Source: Sabulicella rubraurantiaca
Lineage (GTDB): Bacteria; Pseudomonadota; Alphaproteobacteria; Acetobacterales; Acetobacteraceae
Reading direction: 5' to 3'
Assembly: GCF_017355885.1 (NCBI RefSeq)
Contig: NZ_JAFEUU010000013.1
Location: forward strand, 47,183 to 111,182
DNA: 64,000 nucleotides
The notes beneath the pieces are model-generated. The model was not told the DNA's origin, ran no database searches, and was given only the letters and a program-made list of their open reading frames with translations. How positions within the stretch are numbered: the stretch's first letter is position 1; each line of letters begins with the position of its first letter. This document shows, piece after piece, positions 63,063 to 64,000 of the stretch. Position numbers and translations under genes: made by a program.

Positions 63063-63503
63063 ATGATCATGACACCCGGAATCACCCCCGCGGGTGAGGG
63101 CGAGAAGGGCGTGGTCTGGAACATCCTGGGCCAGACCTACAAGCCGAAGCAGCTTTCCGAGGCCTGCTTCACCTTCGAGACGCTCTTCCCCGACGGCACC
63201 TTCGTGCCGCCGCACATCCACACCACGCAGGACGAGTTCATCTATCTGCTGGAGGGCAAGTTCGAGTTCCTGCTGGATGGGCAGACCGTGCACGCGAAGC
63301 CGGGCGACCTGATCCGCCTGCCGATGGGCATGCCGCACGGCATCTTCAACAAGAGCGGCGCCGACGTGAAGGCGCTGTTCTATGTCAGCCCGTCGCGCAA
63401 GCTCTACGAGCTGTTCTCGCGCATTCACAACCTTTCCGATCCGAACGAGGTGGTCCGCATCTCCGCCGAGTGCGAGGTGGATTTCCTGCCGCCGCCGGGC
63501 TGA
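63063..63503 (+). CDS. Cupin-domain protein
   Basis: 146 residues, one cupin barrel. Metal-binding motif 1 is VPPHIHTTQDEFIYLLEGKF near residue 53 (two His and a Glu), motif 2 is PGDLIRLPMGMPHGIFN near 80-100 with the third His. The C-terminal 40 residues form an extra strand and tail. It could be an iron-type dioxygenase or a sugar isomerase-like enzyme. Its position just after the Liv-type transporter suggests it acts on, or controls use of, the imported compound. Confidence 0.88.
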   Translation: MIMTPGITPAGEGEKGVVWNILGQTYKPKQLSEACFTFETLFPDGTFVPPHIHTTQDEFIYLLEGKFEFLLDGQTVHAKPGDLIRLPMGMPHGIFNKSGADVKALFYVSPSRKLYELFSRIHNLSDPNEVVRISAECEVDFLPPPG

Positions 63504-63578
63504 GCACGCCCGCATCGCGCCGCCCTGCCATGCGCGCAGGCGGCGCCCTTCCTGGCCGGGGCGGGGTTATCACGGCGC

Positions 63579-63716
63579 ATGGCGCGTTTCGCTCTCCTCC
63601 TCGGCCTGCTGGCGGCTTTCGGGCCGCTTTCCATCGACATGTACCTGCCAGCCCTGCCTGCCATCGGCGCGGAGCTGGGCGGGGGCGTGGCGGGGGCTCA
63701 TACCAAGTCCTGTTGA
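63579..63716 (+). pseudogene. Bcr/CflA-type drug efflux gene, 5' fragment cut by an IS
   Basis: ATG 63579 opens MARFALLLGLLAAFGPLSID, then MYLPALPAIGAELGGGV, the typical first helix and loop of Bcr/CflA family MFS exporters. The frame is lost at about 63700, where sequence of a transposable element begins, and stops at TGA 63714-63716 after a few foreign codons. The rest of the gene should lie beyond the other end of the element, outside the window. It is probably inactive. Confidence 0.8.
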
Positions 63717-64000
63717 TCAGAACCCATGGGTCCAGTCTCGAAGGCCGATGGACATGATGCGCCAGGGCTCGGCGATGAGCCGGTTCCAGGCGTGGCAGCA
63801 GTGATCGACGATGTCGTCGTGGGCGGCGAAGATACGGTTGGACAGCCAGTTGTCGCGCATGAACTGCCAGACGTTCTCCATGACGTTCAGCTCGGGGCAC
63901 TTCGGCGGCAGCGGCAGCAGGCTGATGTTGGCCGGCACCCGGACCCGATCCGACAGATGCCAGCCCGCCTGATCGAGCAGCAGCACGGCGTGCCTGCCAG
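63701..64000 (-). mobile_element. IS630-family insertion sequence, one end (runs off window)
   Basis: The element starts at TA 63701-63702 inside the efflux gene, the expected TA target of IS630/Tc1 elements. CCAAGTCCTGTTGATCAG after it would be its terminal sequence. The transposase reads leftward toward this end. The other end, inverted repeat and duplicated TA are outside the window. Confidence 0.75.
63717..64000 (-). CDS. IS630-family transposase, C-terminal part
   Basis: The minus-strand frame is open at the window edge and stops at 63719-63717. It shows HAVLLLDQAGWHLSDRV with the second DDE Asp, PPKCPELNVMENVWQFMRDN with the final Glu, and a C-terminal helix ending LRDWTHGF. This is the C-terminal catalytic part of an IS630-type DDE transposase. 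A GTG at 63986 is an in-frame codon inside the protein, not its start. Confidence 0.9.
   Translation of the reverse strand, partial: GRHAVLLLDQAGWHLSDRVRVPANISLLPLPPKCPELNVMENVWQFMRDNWLSNRIFAAHDDIVDHCCHAWNRLIAEPWRIMSIGLRDWTHGF

Overview
This window looks like chromosomal DNA from a high-GC alphaproteobacterium, most likely of the Acetobacteraceae (Roseomonas-like, Rhodospirillales). I base this on the GC-rich codon use, the gene order mutM - enoyl-CoA hydratase - rpsT - dnaA, the glycolate oxidase and Liv-type transporter content, and a tRNA-His that still encodes G-1 and C73. Species assignment is inference.

Layout. 1-2.6 kb: end of a family-1 glycoside hydrolase, an SDR oxidoreductase, and a divergent membrane protein / XRE-MmyB regulator pair around a perfect palindrome. 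2.7-6.8 kb: a sugar transferase ending in a 17-G tract, then a leftward housekeeping block (ubiE, thioesterase, aroE, coaE, dnaQ). 6.9-15.7 kb: the replication block mutM, ech, rpsT, dnaA, dnaN, recF, gyrB, closed by a terminator and tRNA-His. 15.7-23 kb: NIPSNAP protein, ferredoxin-NADP reductase, acetyltransferases, phytase-like secreted protein, amidase, gmd and an orphan Bug binding protein. 23-28 kb: a FixLJ-like two-component pair and a leftward three-gene envelope operon. 28-33.6 kb: a protease-like protein without catalytic residues, pncC, pgpA and a lytic transglycosylase leftward; dapA-smpB rightward.

33.6-37.4 kb is the most unusual part: an AT-rich leader, an RTX-like beta-roll protein, a glycosyltransferase and a protein whose C-terminal half resembles hydrophobic-W (ChW) repeats. 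37.4-47.4 kb: rpmJ, a Gly-rich secreted protein, glcDEF, hldD, a deoxysugar reductase, a LysM protein, psd and pssA. 47.4-57.7 kb: a three-gene CoA-transferase operon, MBL hydrolase, aminotransferase, gamma-glutamyltransferase, a LiuC-like hydratase, a LOV-domain hybrid histidine kinase and a deoxyribosyltransferase-like protein. 57.7-63.5 kb: a formamidase-like hydrolase, a complete Liv-type ABC transporter and a cupin. The window ends in an IS630-family element that cuts a Bcr/CflA efflux gene.

How the genes connect. The dnaA-dnaN-recF-gyrB run supplies initiation, clamp, repair and supercoiling functions and carries a DnaA box upstream of dnaA. Cell-envelope work is spread widely: gmd and the reductase can make a GDP-6-deoxyhexose, hldD supplies LPS heptose, psd/pssA/pgpA make phospholipids, and the transglycosylase and LysM protein act on peptidoglycan. 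No gene-free stretch exceeds 300 bases; the longest gaps (23024-23300, 33573-33822, 8923-9154) are described in the entries.
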